A stretch of DNA of 28,474 nucleotides from Asterionellopsis glacialis (Eukaryota; Bacillariophyta; Plagiogrammaphyceae; Rhaphoneidales; Asterionellopsidaceae). The notes below the pieces were generated by a model, which ran no database searches, had not been told where the DNA came from, and saw only the letters and a list, made by a program, of their open reading frames with translations. The stretch spans positions 1 to 28,474 of the forward strand of contig WKLE02000260.1 of NCBI GenBank assembly GCA_014885115.2, read 5' to 3'. Shown here piece by piece: positions 1 to 9,155 of the stretch. Both the position numbers and the translations under genes were made by a program. How positions within the stretch are numbered: the first letter of the stretch is position 1; each line of letters opens with the position of its first letter.

Positions 1-1183
1 TATTTTAGAATTTACAGTTTCTCTGGTCGATAGATTTTTACTGCAACATGTTGCTTTGACTTGGTACTGCACACGCTACGAGTTTTTTTTTTTAATAACA
101 CCAGTCCTGCGACTGAAAACTGCGTCAAAGAGGTCATTCATTGCAAAGAGACGACACACGAAATCATCTCATCTTCAAAATACGACTAGAAATATAAACC
201 CGCACACAATCTTTTCTGCAAAAAGAACATTTTCGTAGTCTAGTTATACAGCAAAAAAGCGGTGATCATCGTTTGTTGCCGGGACTTAAACAAAAACCCA
301 CACACTCTTTCTTCTAAAAAAACTTTTCATAAGAAAAAAAAAAAGTCCGGCAAGAATCTGTTTTTTACGTGTAAACAGAAAAAAATAGCCTGATTTTTAA
401 AATTGTGACCAGGGATTTGTTACAGGTTTCTGATAGAAGCTTTCCAATTCCGTACTGGTATAGTACAGTACCTGATAGAGAGTAAAGGCATATTAATATA
501 TTACTTTTTTACACATTCAAATTTTACAACTTCTGTGAAGTGCAACAGGATGTCAAATAAAATACCCAAAGTGATCTATCAGATCTTGAGGCTTTCAATC
601 TGAATTATGTGTACCTAAAGGCATGACGTTTTGTGTTCCAAAGTTAGTAAATTAGTATTGAACAAAGCAACCAGATGCCAAATAAAATACACGAAAGTGA
701 ACTATCAGAACTTGAGGTTCTCAATCTGAATTATGTTAGTGTTCCAAAGTTAGTAAGCTAGGATTGAACAAATAATAGACAAAGCTTGTTACTCCGATTT
801 CCCTGCCTTGGAAATGAAAACCAAATATCTTTGGTACCTATGGCTCTTCTTGATTTATACAGTATGTCTGTTTGTTCGGTCTACAACAAATACACGTGAA
901 AAAATAATAATCTGAATAATAGCAGTTTTTAACAAGTAATGCTTTTGGTAAGAAGAAGTTGTTCAGTTAAGTGTTAAGAAACTGTAGACAAGACACCTAG
1001 GAAGTTTAACAATACGTTGATTATATTGTAGTGTAAGCATATTCAACATTTAATTTTTAAAACGAAAAATGAATATTTTTCTTTGTGACTCCTTCTCGGT
1101 GAAAGAAATAGGATTCCAGTAGACAAAAAGAGAGTCTTTGTACTTGTAAGTAATGAGTCAGACGTCCCTTTTTTCTTTTCCGC
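1..1183. other. AT-rich intergenic flank, no convincing gene
   Basis: This stretch is AT-rich with many homopolymer A and T runs. The longest open frame (56-238) is short, of low-complexity composition and has no recognisable domain, so I do not call it. The part nearest 1184 should hold the 3' UTR of the ATP-grasp gene, which reads leftwards. The only structure seen is the imperfect tandem duplication at 542-772, listed separately. Confidence 0.7.
542..772. repeat. Imperfect tandem duplication, two copies
   Basis: Copy one is about 542-666 and copy two about 667-772. Both share, in order, a block around CAAATAAAATAC, then CTATCAGA, CTTGAGG, TCAATCTGAATTATGT, GTTCCAAAGTTAGTAA and ATTGAACAAA. 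Copy two lacks about 20 bases in the middle (around 620-640 of copy one), and there are scattered substitutions, so the duplication is not recent. No coding potential is shared between the copies. Confidence 0.85.
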
Positions 1184-2533
1184 TTAGGCGACCTTGACTT
1201 TAAATTTCTTCTTTTCGGCGTCAGCGGTAAGCCTTTGTGCTTGGACTTTAGCAAAAAGTTCATCCATGAAATTAAGGTATTGTTTCTTATCGAAGCGTCC
1301 ACGGAAAAAGTTACAACTTTGGTTGACTTCCAATAAGCAAACAGGGACCTTTTTATCTGTACTCAAAACAACATCCCAACCGCACAAGGGTACATCAGGA
1401 CACATTTTCATGTGAGCATCTTCGACCAAATGTAAAATGCCCTTAATATCAGGTACAGTTTTACCTGTGACGGGCACATTGCCATCAGGATGGTGTGTAT
1501 AATCATGATGTGAACGCCATGTACATCCACCAGGTAAGGTCCTGTACAAACCTAATTTGTACCAATGATCATTGGTAGTACCACCACCAAGCACACCCGT
1601 CTTAGGATCAATATCAAAAAGAATAGAAGAATGATCTGTTTCAGCGTTAGCACGTCCTGCCCTAAACACACAACTCAAGGCTGTCACATCACCCTCTTGT
1701 GGCTCCTTCGCTAAATCAATCGATGCACGACTTTGGGTAATAACACGAAAGGTAGATAAGGGTGCATTAGGCGGTAAACAACTCTGTACCCATTCAGAGT
1801 TTTCAATACGTTCTTGTATAATCCAATCACCACCATCTGTAGCATTTTTATAAAAGTAAATACCCATACCACCTTCTTCATTACGGTGCTTTACCACAAT
1901 ACCCGGTGTTTTCAGAAATGGTGAAATTGGCACACCAAGTTTTGCACCTTCGTCTAAAAATGTCCATTTGTTTTCCATTTCATATCCTTTAGGCATATCA
2001 TTCATCAAGGATTGAAATCCAACGGCTACACAATTCATTCTCCAATAATTAAACCAATCATCAGGTGCACATAACCTCGTTGCAAATTCTTTCGATATAC
2101 TGGATTCAAACTTGGTTTTGATCCATTTATGTACAGATGCTACCAGACTTACAGCTGGGTAGGCTGTCATGAGGAATCCAAGAGCTGTCAATCTATCTCG
2201 TACAAACATGGATAAGGGTAAGCCTGTACCTGGTATGGCAACATTACGCAAGTTATCAATTAAATCTTCACGGTAGGTGCCCTTACGATAGTGTGGTTTA
2301 TTATACAAATAGAAATTGGATGCCAATTGAAATAAATGAATTCTTGCATTTTGTTTAAACATTGCATCTTCTTCCGTATCCGAAGGACTAGGACGGAAAT
2401 AAGGAAATGTAGAATCCCCACCTAACTTGTAGGGTGATGTACGACCAGCACCAAGTAAGTAATGGAATAAACCGCCATAAAAGCTCAAGGTTGTGTTTGC
2501 AAGACGGAATGGTAAGGATAAAGCTTGTCCCAT
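1184..2533 (-). CDS. ATP-grasp family protein, probably N-myristoylated
   Basis: A 449-residue protein from the ATG at 2533, chosen because it sits in a strong ACCATGG context. The frame is open for 30 more codons upstream without conserved content. The fold looks like ATP-grasp, closest to my knowledge of the sugar-transfer-associated ATP-grasp group. A nucleotide-binding lysine lies in VVKHRNEEGGMGIYFY (about 213-228), followed by WIIQERI (237-243) and STFRVITQSR (260-269). The metal-binding end is GWDVVL (D387) and LLEVNQSCNFF (E402, N404). The substrate is not predictable; such enzymes join an acyl group to an amine or similar through an acyl phosphate. The N-terminus MGQALS fits the N-myristoylation pattern (Gly2, Ser6), so the enzyme may be membrane-attached on the cytosolic side. 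The C-terminus is lysine-rich. It is divergent from the prolyl 4-hydroxylase gene. Confidence 0.75.
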   Translation of the reverse strand: MGQALSLPFRLANTTLSFYGGLFHYLLGAGRTSPYKLGGDSTFPYFRPSPSDTEEDAMFKQNARIHLFQLASNFYLYNKPHYRKGTYREDLIDNLRNVAIPGTGLPLSMFVRDRLTALGFLMTAYPAVSLVASVHKWIKTKFESSISKEFATRLCAPDDWFNYWRMNCVAVGFQSLMNDMPKGYEMENKWTFLDEGAKLGVPISPFLKTPGIVVKHRNEEGGMGIYFYKNATDGGDWIIQERIENSEWVQSCLPPNAPLSTFRVITQSRASIDLAKEPQEGDVTALSCVFRAGRANAETDHSSILFDIDPKTGVLGGGTTNDHWYKLGLYRTLPGGCTWRSHHDYTHHPDGNVPVTGKTVPDIKGILHLVEDAHMKMCPDVPLCGWDVVLSTDKKVPVCLLEVNQSCNFFRGRFDKKQYLNFMDELFAKVQAQRLTADAEKKKFKVKVA

Positions 2534-3287
2534 GGTTTTTCTTTGTTTGCTTGTGGTCAGTGGTGCTGACAAATGACTGCTGATATCTAGTAGAGACCTC
2601 TTTCGAAAGAAAAATAAAATCAAACCAATTTAATGCAAAAATTAATACATGGATACCCACTGATGGCTGTCAGAATCCGTCACTGAAATCCGTGTTCTAA
2701 AAAGGTGGCACTGCATTGACAGCCTTGCCGAGGCGTGAGAACAGAAAGAGATAGTCATCCCATCTTTTCGATCGATCTTTTGCGTGGTAGCAAAAACGTC
2801 AGCGTCTCGTCAGTCGAGTCGTACCAGTCGATTGAGCCGTACGGATCAATCTGTACTTCTGCTCCATTCTAAATACTTCTATCCCTAGTATTACAGTTGT
2901 AGTTTTTTCGGCGATCGATTTTTTTGTGTGTGTCCTCTACCACATGAGATATTTTTGGCCAATGACACTCGACAAGTAGTTAACTCATCATTTTCAGTGT
3001 CAAAAAGTCAAGATCTCCATCATCCCAGCTATGTTCGAGAAAGTCTCTTTTGGCGCATAACAAACAAAAACAGAGATAGGTAGGAAACACATGCACATGC
3101 ATATTCACCCATTTCAAGTATTAAAATCAAACAGCAATAACGACAACACAGGCAAAGAATACGACAAACTTCTTTTGAAAACCTACATTTTGTGACTCTT
3201 TTCTAGTTTTGGGAGAGAAAAAAGCTAGACGAGAGGCATTCATTCATTCACTCACTCACTCACTCACTCGTTATTTGAATAATAATT
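2534..3287. promoter_or_regulatory. Shared upstream region of a divergent gene pair
   Basis: This 754-bp gap separates the start codons of the ATP-grasp gene (-) and the prolyl 4-hydroxylase gene (+) and must hold both promoters. A TTTGGCGC octamer at 3049-3056 matches the E2F/DP-type core TTTSSCGC. A CATT/CACT microsatellite lies directly before the hydroxylase start. No TATA box could be assigned with confidence. Confidence 0.5.
3237..3269. repeat. CATT/CACT tetranucleotide microsatellite
   Basis: Three CATT units run into five CACT units, a compound microsatellite in the presumed 5' UTR of the prolyl 4-hydroxylase gene, ending about 18 bp before its ATG. Confidence 0.9.
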
Positions 3288-5039
3288 ATGCTTCGTCGAC
3301 GAACTTCACAAGAATTACCATTAACAAGTCCATCATCCTGTAACAACAACTATGGATACAGTCATGGGAAATATAGTAAGAAATCTAAATCAACTGGCCC
3401 GTTATCTTTAATTTTAACATTGTGTATTATTTTCACAGTGTTATATGGTTTCAGTCGTCTCACTTCATCATCATCGGGGAGTGACAGCAGAAACCAGCCT
3501 CTTCTTTTCGACATGGACGATGATGTCATTCACAAGACCAACAACCATTTGAACGGCATCAAGAACAACAACAACGAAAAGGATGATGAATTATCGTATT
3601 ACTACGGTCATGATACCAACGAACATTGTGATGATTGGGCTCAAAAAGGTGAATGTATGCGTAATCGACCATTTATGTTATCTAATTGTCCATACAGTTG
3701 TCATACAATAGCTAAACTTAGTATCGACAATTTATCCAAAGAAATTGAATGGGAAGATATGAAAAAGGGAATTGCCTACTTTCGATATGCTGGTGACAAG
3801 AATAAGAGTGGAGTAGAAGAATGTCAAGATTTACGCGAGGATTGTAATTCATTGGCTATTGATGGCAAATGTTTAGAAGACGCAGAAGTCCGTAATTCAT
3901 GTCGTAAAAGTTGTTTGGTGTGCTTTGGATCGAAACCTAGTTCATTCACTATTAATTTTGGAGTGGAACAAGAAATAGAACAACATTCCGACAACATTGA
4001 TCCCCAAAAAATTAAGGATGTCATCAAATCGACACATGATTACATGATAAATGATGTATTCGCCAAAGCAGAATATGAAGAAGCACGACATGATTGTCGC
4101 AATTATGATCCCGATTGTTCTTTCTATGCCGCCAAAGGCGAATGTCATGGTGGTACAGATGCAATGGGGATGCAACAAAATTGTGCACCGGCATGTCATG
4201 CATGTCATGGATTAGAATATTGGAGACGTTGTATGAAGCGTCCAGAAGATATAGATGCCTTGGAGCCCGGCGGCATTAGTGAATTGTTCGAACGTATTGT
4301 GAAAGATTACACACAGTACAATCCAACGATTATATCAAAACCTGATTTTAGTAAAAAGGAAATTTGGGATAAATTGGATGACGAAGATGCTGATGGAGCA
4401 TGGGAAGATCCATGGATTGTTACTTTAGATGACTTTCTAACACCCGAAGAATGCGATTGGTTCATTGCCAAGGGATATGAGGTTGGGTGGGAAGATACAG
4501 CTGAAATTTCCAACGAAATAGAAGAAGATGGGACATATGGTACTGTGAAAGGTCAAGGACGATCCTCAAAACATGTATGGTGTGATGAGGATGGGTGTGG
4601 TGATCAACCTACTGTACAGGGTGTCATTAAACGTGTATTAGATATGGTACAAAAATTTCCACAGGAATATTTAGAAGCTTTGGAAATTCTGAAATATGAA
4701 GAGGGTGGTCGTTATGAACCACATCATGATATTATTCCCACACACGTGAATGAACGATGTGGTGCCCGTATCTTAACCATGTATTTGTTTTTTAGTGATG
4801 TAGAAGAAGGTGGTGAAATACACTTTAGTGAAATGGATGGTGATGTGCGAGTGCACCCCAAGAAGGGTAGAGTTGTATTGTGGAATAATATGGGTGACAA
4901 TGATTTTGGATCATTATTAAATAATGCCTTTCATGAAGCCATGCCTGTTTTAAAGGGTAAAAAGTATGGTGCTAACCAATGGTTCCATATGAGAGACATT
5001 TCCAATGCGTATGATCATGGCTGCTGTGGCGGTGACTAA
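3288..5039 (+). CDS. Membrane-anchored prolyl 4-hydroxylase with three ShK-like domains
   Basis: A 583-residue single-exon protein. Residues 1-36 are basic and Ser-rich, a transmembrane anchor follows at about 37-56, then a linker. Three cysteine-rich ShK-like modules come next (about 114-140, 179-212, 270-306). The C-terminal half (about 374-571) is a prolyl 4-hydroxylase alpha-type double-stranded beta helix. Iron ligands are H479-x-D481 in YEPHHD and H549 in AFHEAMPV; the 2-oxoglutarate-binding lysine is K559 in GKKYGANQWFH. All catalytic residues are present. The family uses 2-oxoglutarate, O2 and Fe(II) to make 4-hydroxyproline. The anchor and disulfide modules place the catalytic domain in the ER/Golgi lumen, acting on secreted or cell-wall proteins (inference). 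ShK modules fused to prolyl hydroxylases are known in plants and algae, usually as one C-terminal copy; here there are three, N-terminal to the catalytic domain. Confidence 0.93.
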   Translation: MLRRRTSQELPLTSPSSCNNNYGYSHGKYSKKSKSTGPLSLILTLCIIFTVLYGFSRLTSSSSGSDSRNQPLLFDMDDDVIHKTNNHLNGIKNNNNEKDDELSYYYGHDTNEHCDDWAQKGECMRNRPFMLSNCPYSCHTIAKLSIDNLSKEIEWEDMKKGIAYFRYAGDKNKSGVEECQDLREDCNSLAIDGKCLEDAEVRNSCRKSCLVCFGSKPSSFTINFGVEQEIEQHSDNIDPQKIKDVIKSTHDYMINDVFAKAEYEEARHDCRNYDPDCSFYAAKGECHGGTDAMGMQQNCAPACHACHGLEYWRRCMKRPEDIDALEPGGISELFERIVKDYTQYNPTIISKPDFSKKEIWDKLDDEDADGAWEDPWIVTLDDFLTPEECDWFIAKGYEVGWEDTAEISNEIEEDGTYGTVKGQGRSSKHVWCDEDGCGDQPTVQGVIKRVLDMVQKFPQEYLEALEILKYEEGGRYEPHHDIIPTHVNERCGARILTMYLFFSDVEEGGEIHFSEMDGDVRVHPKKGRVVLWNNMGDNDFGSLLNNAFHEAMPVLKGKKYGANQWFHMRDISNAYDHGCCGGD

Positions 5040-5426
5040 AAAGATAATCTTTTTCTTTTGGTGGTACAGTAGATACCGATAGGACGAACCCTGCACACAC
5101 AAGTAATCTAGTTTTAGTAGACGCTTGTTTAGAGTTTTTTTTAAAAAAAAACCAAGTGGCCTCTAATTTTCCCCGGATTTTTTGGTAACTTCACATGTCA
5201 GTCAGTTTTTAAAAGTCAGTATGAACAGATTTTGGCTTCTGCATTGTTCGGTCAATGCAGGTGTGTTTGAGTGTATGATATGCCATTGTTGTAATAATCT
5301 TTAGTTCCAGACTAATGACAAGATTCTTTCATATATACTTGTTATCACTCTTGCAACCAAAATTGAATAAAAAAGACTCCAAAGATGTCGGCGCACAACC
5401 TTGCATTCAAGATTATAGATTCCTAG
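5040..5426. other. Convergent 3' intergenic region
   Basis: This 387-bp stretch lies between the stop codons of two convergent genes and must hold both 3' UTRs. It contains an AATAAA at about 5364-5369 on the + strand and T-rich runs. No open frame or RNA gene was recognised. Confidence 0.6.
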
Positions 5427-6104
5427 CTAGAGGAGAAACCCAAGGTTGGACAACAACACGGCGAAAAAGTGTATCCAATGCTTGAAACGAGTTTCCGCCA
5501 ATAGGCCTTCGATTGCACCTCCGGGTCCAATCATAATGGGTGGGGAGAGTGACATTATAAGGCGTGGGATGTCTGCAAAGACGTGCCTTACGAGCTTCAT
5601 AAAGACCAAGGCATTGAAAAAGTCCCCGAACACAAAGGCAATAATGATGTACCAGCTGAGTGGCATGGTGTTGTTATGATAAATTTGTAAATTGAGTTTT
5701 CGAAATGGATTACTAGCATACCCCATAAGGAACAAAAAGACGGAAACTCCAGCGAATGACTTGTTGGGAAACAAGTTTTCAAAAACACCGAGTGCGAATA
5801 CAGTGAGTCCAACGTATTGCATGACAAAAATGAATTGATCGGCAACTATGCGCAACCTTTGGTTGTCATAATTGGCAACCTTAAAGTTTGGATCGTCCAG
5901 GGGGACTCTTGAAAGGCGCGATCTGTCAACCTTCGTAAGTATGCGTCATGATACCGAGAAGCCCTCCAAAGAAAGCACTGCCATCGGTGTTTAATTGAAA
6001 CCATACTAAGCCTGAATTTAATTAGGATTTCTAATAGCACAGTAAGTATAAGTTTTTTGTTCAAGAGAAAATAGACAAAATGCAATTGGAAAACCTTGCT
6101 GCAT
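5427..6104 (-). CDS. Small multi-pass membrane protein, frame interrupted by TGA
   Basis: I reconstruct exon 1 as only 10 nt (6095-6104, ATG CAG CAA G), an 83-nt intron (6012-6094, GT...CAG with a CTAAT branch-point-like site) and exon 2 from 6011 to the stop at 5427. The join reads MQQGLVWFQLNTDGSAFFGG onward and then meets TGA just after GGT at 5929-5931. The long downstream frame is open one base over, starting GAC AGA TCG (5927 downward), and gives about 165 residues with four hydrophobic segments and the motif MIGPGGAIEGLL. The two parts fit as one protein of about 197 residues if one base is skipped. An alternative is a 25-nt GT-AG micro-intron at the same place, which also restores frame. 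It could be a recent pseudogene or a sequence error. I do not recognise the family; multi-pass topology is all that is clear. Confidence 0.5.
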
Positions 6105-6365
6105 TGTATTGAATACTTAATAAATAATTACTGTTGTCAAACACTAGGCTTCTATCTATCCGTTTAGATAGTCCAAATACTGCTCACCAAACCTGAACTT
6201 TGAGTCTGGAGGATAAACTAGCCTTTGCTTTGAAATATTGGTGATGATGATGGTGGTCATAGCAAACTGAGTTTTAAAATGGGACGATATTGATACACAA
6301 AAAAGCTAAAAAAGTAAAAAAAATGTCGACAGTCTCGTTTTCCCGCTTTCTCCTATTAATATGAC

Positions 6366-6452
6366 TACTCTACCTGGTATCGATTTGTACGAGCCGATTT
6401 TGGCAACCCTACCAGGTACAAGGTACTGATGCTGTAAAGGTACCTGGTACGT
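6366..6452. repeat. Cluster of TACCTGGTA / TACCAGGTA words
   Basis: Three near-palindromic words occur within about 90 bp: CTACCTGGTATCG near 6370, CTACCAGGTACAAGGTAC near 6408-6425, and AAGGTACCTGGTACG near 6438-6452. The first and third are in the same sense, the second is inverted. This could be a cluster of regulatory sites or a remnant of an inverted-repeat element. There is no functional evidence beyond the spacing and repetition. Confidence 0.5.
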
Positions 6453-6811
6453 TCATAAGACTTTAGACATATAATACCTGTTACAATAGAAATTAATTAT
6501 TTCAAAGATCTTTGGATTTATACGCACCTCAGGCGTCAGAATTATTGTCATGAAAAAATAATAAAATAGATAACATCAATTATTTTGAATATTGCCAATG
6601 CAGTGGGTCCTAAATTGAAGCTTGATCTAAAAGCCTCTACCGGTACCGTAGGTGAGCAAAGTCGGATTGCCGCCTCTCTAGGTATTAATATATACTGTAC
6701 TGGTACGACTCGTAGTCCAACTTACTGTTAGTATATATCTGGTAGGCGGACATAACCAGCAGATGGGTTCTAGGAACTACTTCACTTTATATAGGACCTA
6801 AGAGTTTCTTA

Positions 6812-6850
6812 AGGGGTTATATCGGACCTTTCAGCTCCTAAGTAACCCCT
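6812..6850. repeat. Inverted repeat, 8-bp arms
   Basis: AGGGGTTA at 6812-6819 is exactly complementary to TAACCCCT at 6843-6850, with 23 bases between. It may form a stem-loop, or mark the ends of a small degraded insertion. An 8-bp match in 1 kb of AT-rich DNA can also occur by chance. Confidence 0.45.
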
Positions 6851-7244
6851 ACTGTACGTAATTTCTATTCAATTTCACTGTATCTATTTTCAGAATCTCT
6901 AGGAAGAAGAGGACGAATCTGTATCGACAGAAGATACGGTCATCTGGCGGGTGTTGCGAAAGTTCCGAATCTTCTCATTTCTCTCACTACAGTAACGCAA
7001 CACGTCTATTTTTCCCATCATTCATTTGCCCTCCGATTAGAACCAAACCGAAACGCATCTACACCACCATTGGTCTCAACAAGAGTCCCAAGAGATCGAA
7101 GGGTGGCCTGTACTGTGAACTAGTAAAAAGTAACGCTTGAACGTACATATAGTCTTTCGAGTCAATATCAGTGTGATATCTAGTGGCACTAGGTCCTAGG
7201 TCTTTTAACCCTCGTCGATTGACACCGATTGATTTTTATCCATC

Positions 7245-9155
7245 ATGGCGTTTGGAAGATCGAAGAATTTGCTACGGTTGCTTCCTGTCTTTTGCGTCCT
7301 ATCTATTATTTATGTTGGCCCAGTCTTTTTGTGGGTATTTGAAGTAATTGCTGCTACTCGCAACTCTTCCGATGCTTCCGTCTCGTGGACATTCGGCGAA
7401 TGCAAGAATGTCGGTGATCATTCTTGTATCAACAGCTTTTACAATGCCCTTCAAGCCTATTTGATTACGTACTTGACAGAACAAAAATCACTCCTTTTGT
7501 TGTTTATTTTGATTATCCTTGATATCTTTGGAATGCCAAGTATATGGGGTGAACAATTTTTTCGTAGAGCATTGCATCACATGGGTGGTACAGCATGGTT
7601 AGATTGGAAAACACCTTTAGTATATCCCATTGCTGGGCTGGATAGTAATGCTGACCAAGATGATGAGACCACGACAAGATCTTCTTTTTCTTCATATGTA
7701 GAAGAAGAAGAAGAAGAGAAAAAAACTGAAGAAGTATTCGTCATACCTAATAATGTCCCTGGTTCTGCCACTACTAGTAAAGATTATCAAAACGTTGGAG
7801 TGTTGGAGAGAGAACATATTGATATAGTTCAACATATGTGTGCCGATAACCTTGTGAATTACAAAATTGTTGGAAAATATCTCGCTGATCACAAAAATTG
7901 CAATGCCTCTTTCTCTTCATCTAATGCTGATAACCAAAGCAGCATCAAAAACAACAACATTAGCAGTAGTGATGCTGAAGAAGTATACTTTGAAGATCAG
8001 ATAAAAAGTTTAAATACAGCATCGCCAACACTTTCTACCATTGGAGGTGGGCAATATTCAAAACGTTCTACATTGTACTTTAATCATTTTACAAATGCCG
8101 GTAAAGCTGTATTGACAGGTATAGCTAATGATATACGTCCCAAACTTGCTAAAATTATTGGTGTGAATGATTCAGATTTACACTTGGGTAAATCCAACTT
8201 TAAATGCGTTTTATTACGTTATGAAGGTAAATCTGCAAACTTTGGGTGGCATTATGATATGGAAGAATGGAATTGTTTCCGTTGCTTGTTTTTGATACAA
8301 AAGAATGGTAACGTTGCACCATTCCTTTATCTAGATGATAGTGGATCACAAGTGGAAATACCATTACAAACCCTAGGTGACGGTCTCGTATTCCAAGGTA
8401 CGCGTACCTATCATGGTGTACCAAATACCAACGATCCAGATACATTACGATACATGCTTGGTTTTCAATATTATGTGGGAGAAGATTGTAGTAAACAAAA
8501 CAACAAAAGTTTTTGCAGCGAATTTCGTGGTGCAGATAGAATTACATTTGCAAAATCACTACTTCGTACGGCTGCACCATGTATGACAATGCGATGGATT
8601 TACAATCGATTGGTTGCAACTGTAACAAACAAAGCAACAGTAGCATTACAGAAAGACTTTATGTTTCCATCGTTGGTATTGGAATGGTTCCGTGTAGTAC
8701 ATTCAACCTTTTGTGTATCAGTGGGGGTACAACTTGCTGTATCAACACTTATTATTCTTAGCCTTACATATTCTCGATCAGCCCGTCAAATACCTTTTGT
8801 GTTGCATGGCCTTTTGTTTGGTGGCAACAGCAGCAGTGGAGGCAGGAGTAATGATGACAAGAAAAATTATGGTAGCAAAATTCAAATCATCCCACCATTC
8901 CAATCTCAACCAGCACCAAGAACTATATTTTTAATACTGGGTATAATTTGGAGTGGACTATGTGCGATGGTTTGGGAGACTCCAACAGCGTTTACATACA
9001 TGGCGTACATTATTTTAACTGAGAATTGTTTATCAAGTTCGATTACAGATTGTAACATTGATGATAAACGAAAGGCAATGAAGGTATTGAAAGAGTGTTA
9101 TGACCGACATGACATGAGCCAAAAAGAAAAAGAACAAGCACAAAAAGTCCAGTAG
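7245..9155 (+). CDS. Multi-pass membrane 2OG-Fe(II) oxygenase-like protein
   Basis: A 636-residue single-exon protein. Hydrophobic segments lie at about 13-36 and 82-98, then a Glu-rich stretch (152-163) and a Ser/Asn-rich linker. A 2-oxoglutarate/Fe(II) oxygenase-type core follows (about 270-415), then two or three more hydrophobic segments (about 486-508, 560-592). The core shows H336-x-D338 in FGWHYDMEEWN, a distal H390 in TRTYHGVP and an arginine R402 in DTLRYML, the expected spacing for the His-x-Asp...His iron triad and the 2OG-binding arginine. It differs from the prolyl hydroxylase upstream, which uses lysine at the last position. The substrate is unknown; a catalytic domain bracketed by membrane helices suggests a lipid or membrane-bound substrate (inference). 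The coding end and stop lie inside a 79-bp tandem duplication. It is convergent with GMP synthase. Confidence 0.75.
   Translation: MAFGRSKNLLRLLPVFCVLSIIYVGPVFLWVFEVIAATRNSSDASVSWTFGECKNVGDHSCINSFYNALQAYLITYLTEQKSLLLLFILIILDIFGMPSIWGEQFFRRALHHMGGTAWLDWKTPLVYPIAGLDSNADQDDETTTRSSFSSYVEEEEEEKKTEEVFVIPNNVPGSATTSKDYQNVGVLEREHIDIVQHMCADNLVNYKIVGKYLADHKNCNASFSSSNADNQSSIKNNNISSSDAEEVYFEDQIKSLNTASPTLSTIGGGQYSKRSTLYFNHFTNAGKAVLTGIANDIRPKLAKIIGVNDSDLHLGKSNFKCVLLRYEGKSANFGWHYDMEEWNCFRCLFLIQKNGNVAPFLYLDDSGSQVEIPLQTLGDGLVFQGTRTYHGVPNTNDPDTLRYMLGFQYYVGEDCSKQNNKSFCSEFRGADRITFAKSLLRTAAPCMTMRWIYNRLVATVTNKATVALQKDFMFPSLVLEWFRVVHSTFCVSVGVQLAVSTLIILSLTYSRSARQIPFVLHGLLFGGNSSSGGRSNDDKKNYGSKIQIIPPFQSQPAPRTIFLILGIIWSGLCAMVWETPTAFTYMAYIILTENCLSSSITDCNIDDKRKAMKVLKECYDRHDMSQKEKEQAQKVQ

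Larger units (their letters stand above)
6105..7244. other. Intergenic region upstream of the membrane oxygenase
   Basis: This 1.14-kb stretch lies between divergent genes. It holds no credible open frame. It is marked by a cluster of TACCTGGTA/TACCAGGTA-type palindromic words (6366-6452), related TAC...GTA words at 6641-6653 and 6693-6709, and a hairpin at 6812-6850. The last few hundred bases before 7245 should contain the promoter of the + strand gene. Confidence 0.6.

Noticed and set aside
56..238. 60-codon open frame at the left edge
   Set aside because: Short, unusual composition, no domain, inside AT-rich flank; no start context or neighbours to support it.
5846..6085. Open frame on the - strand overlapping the membrane protein
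   Set aside because: It is another frame of the same exon; the spliced frame beginning at 6104 gives membrane-protein-like content and uses good splice sites.
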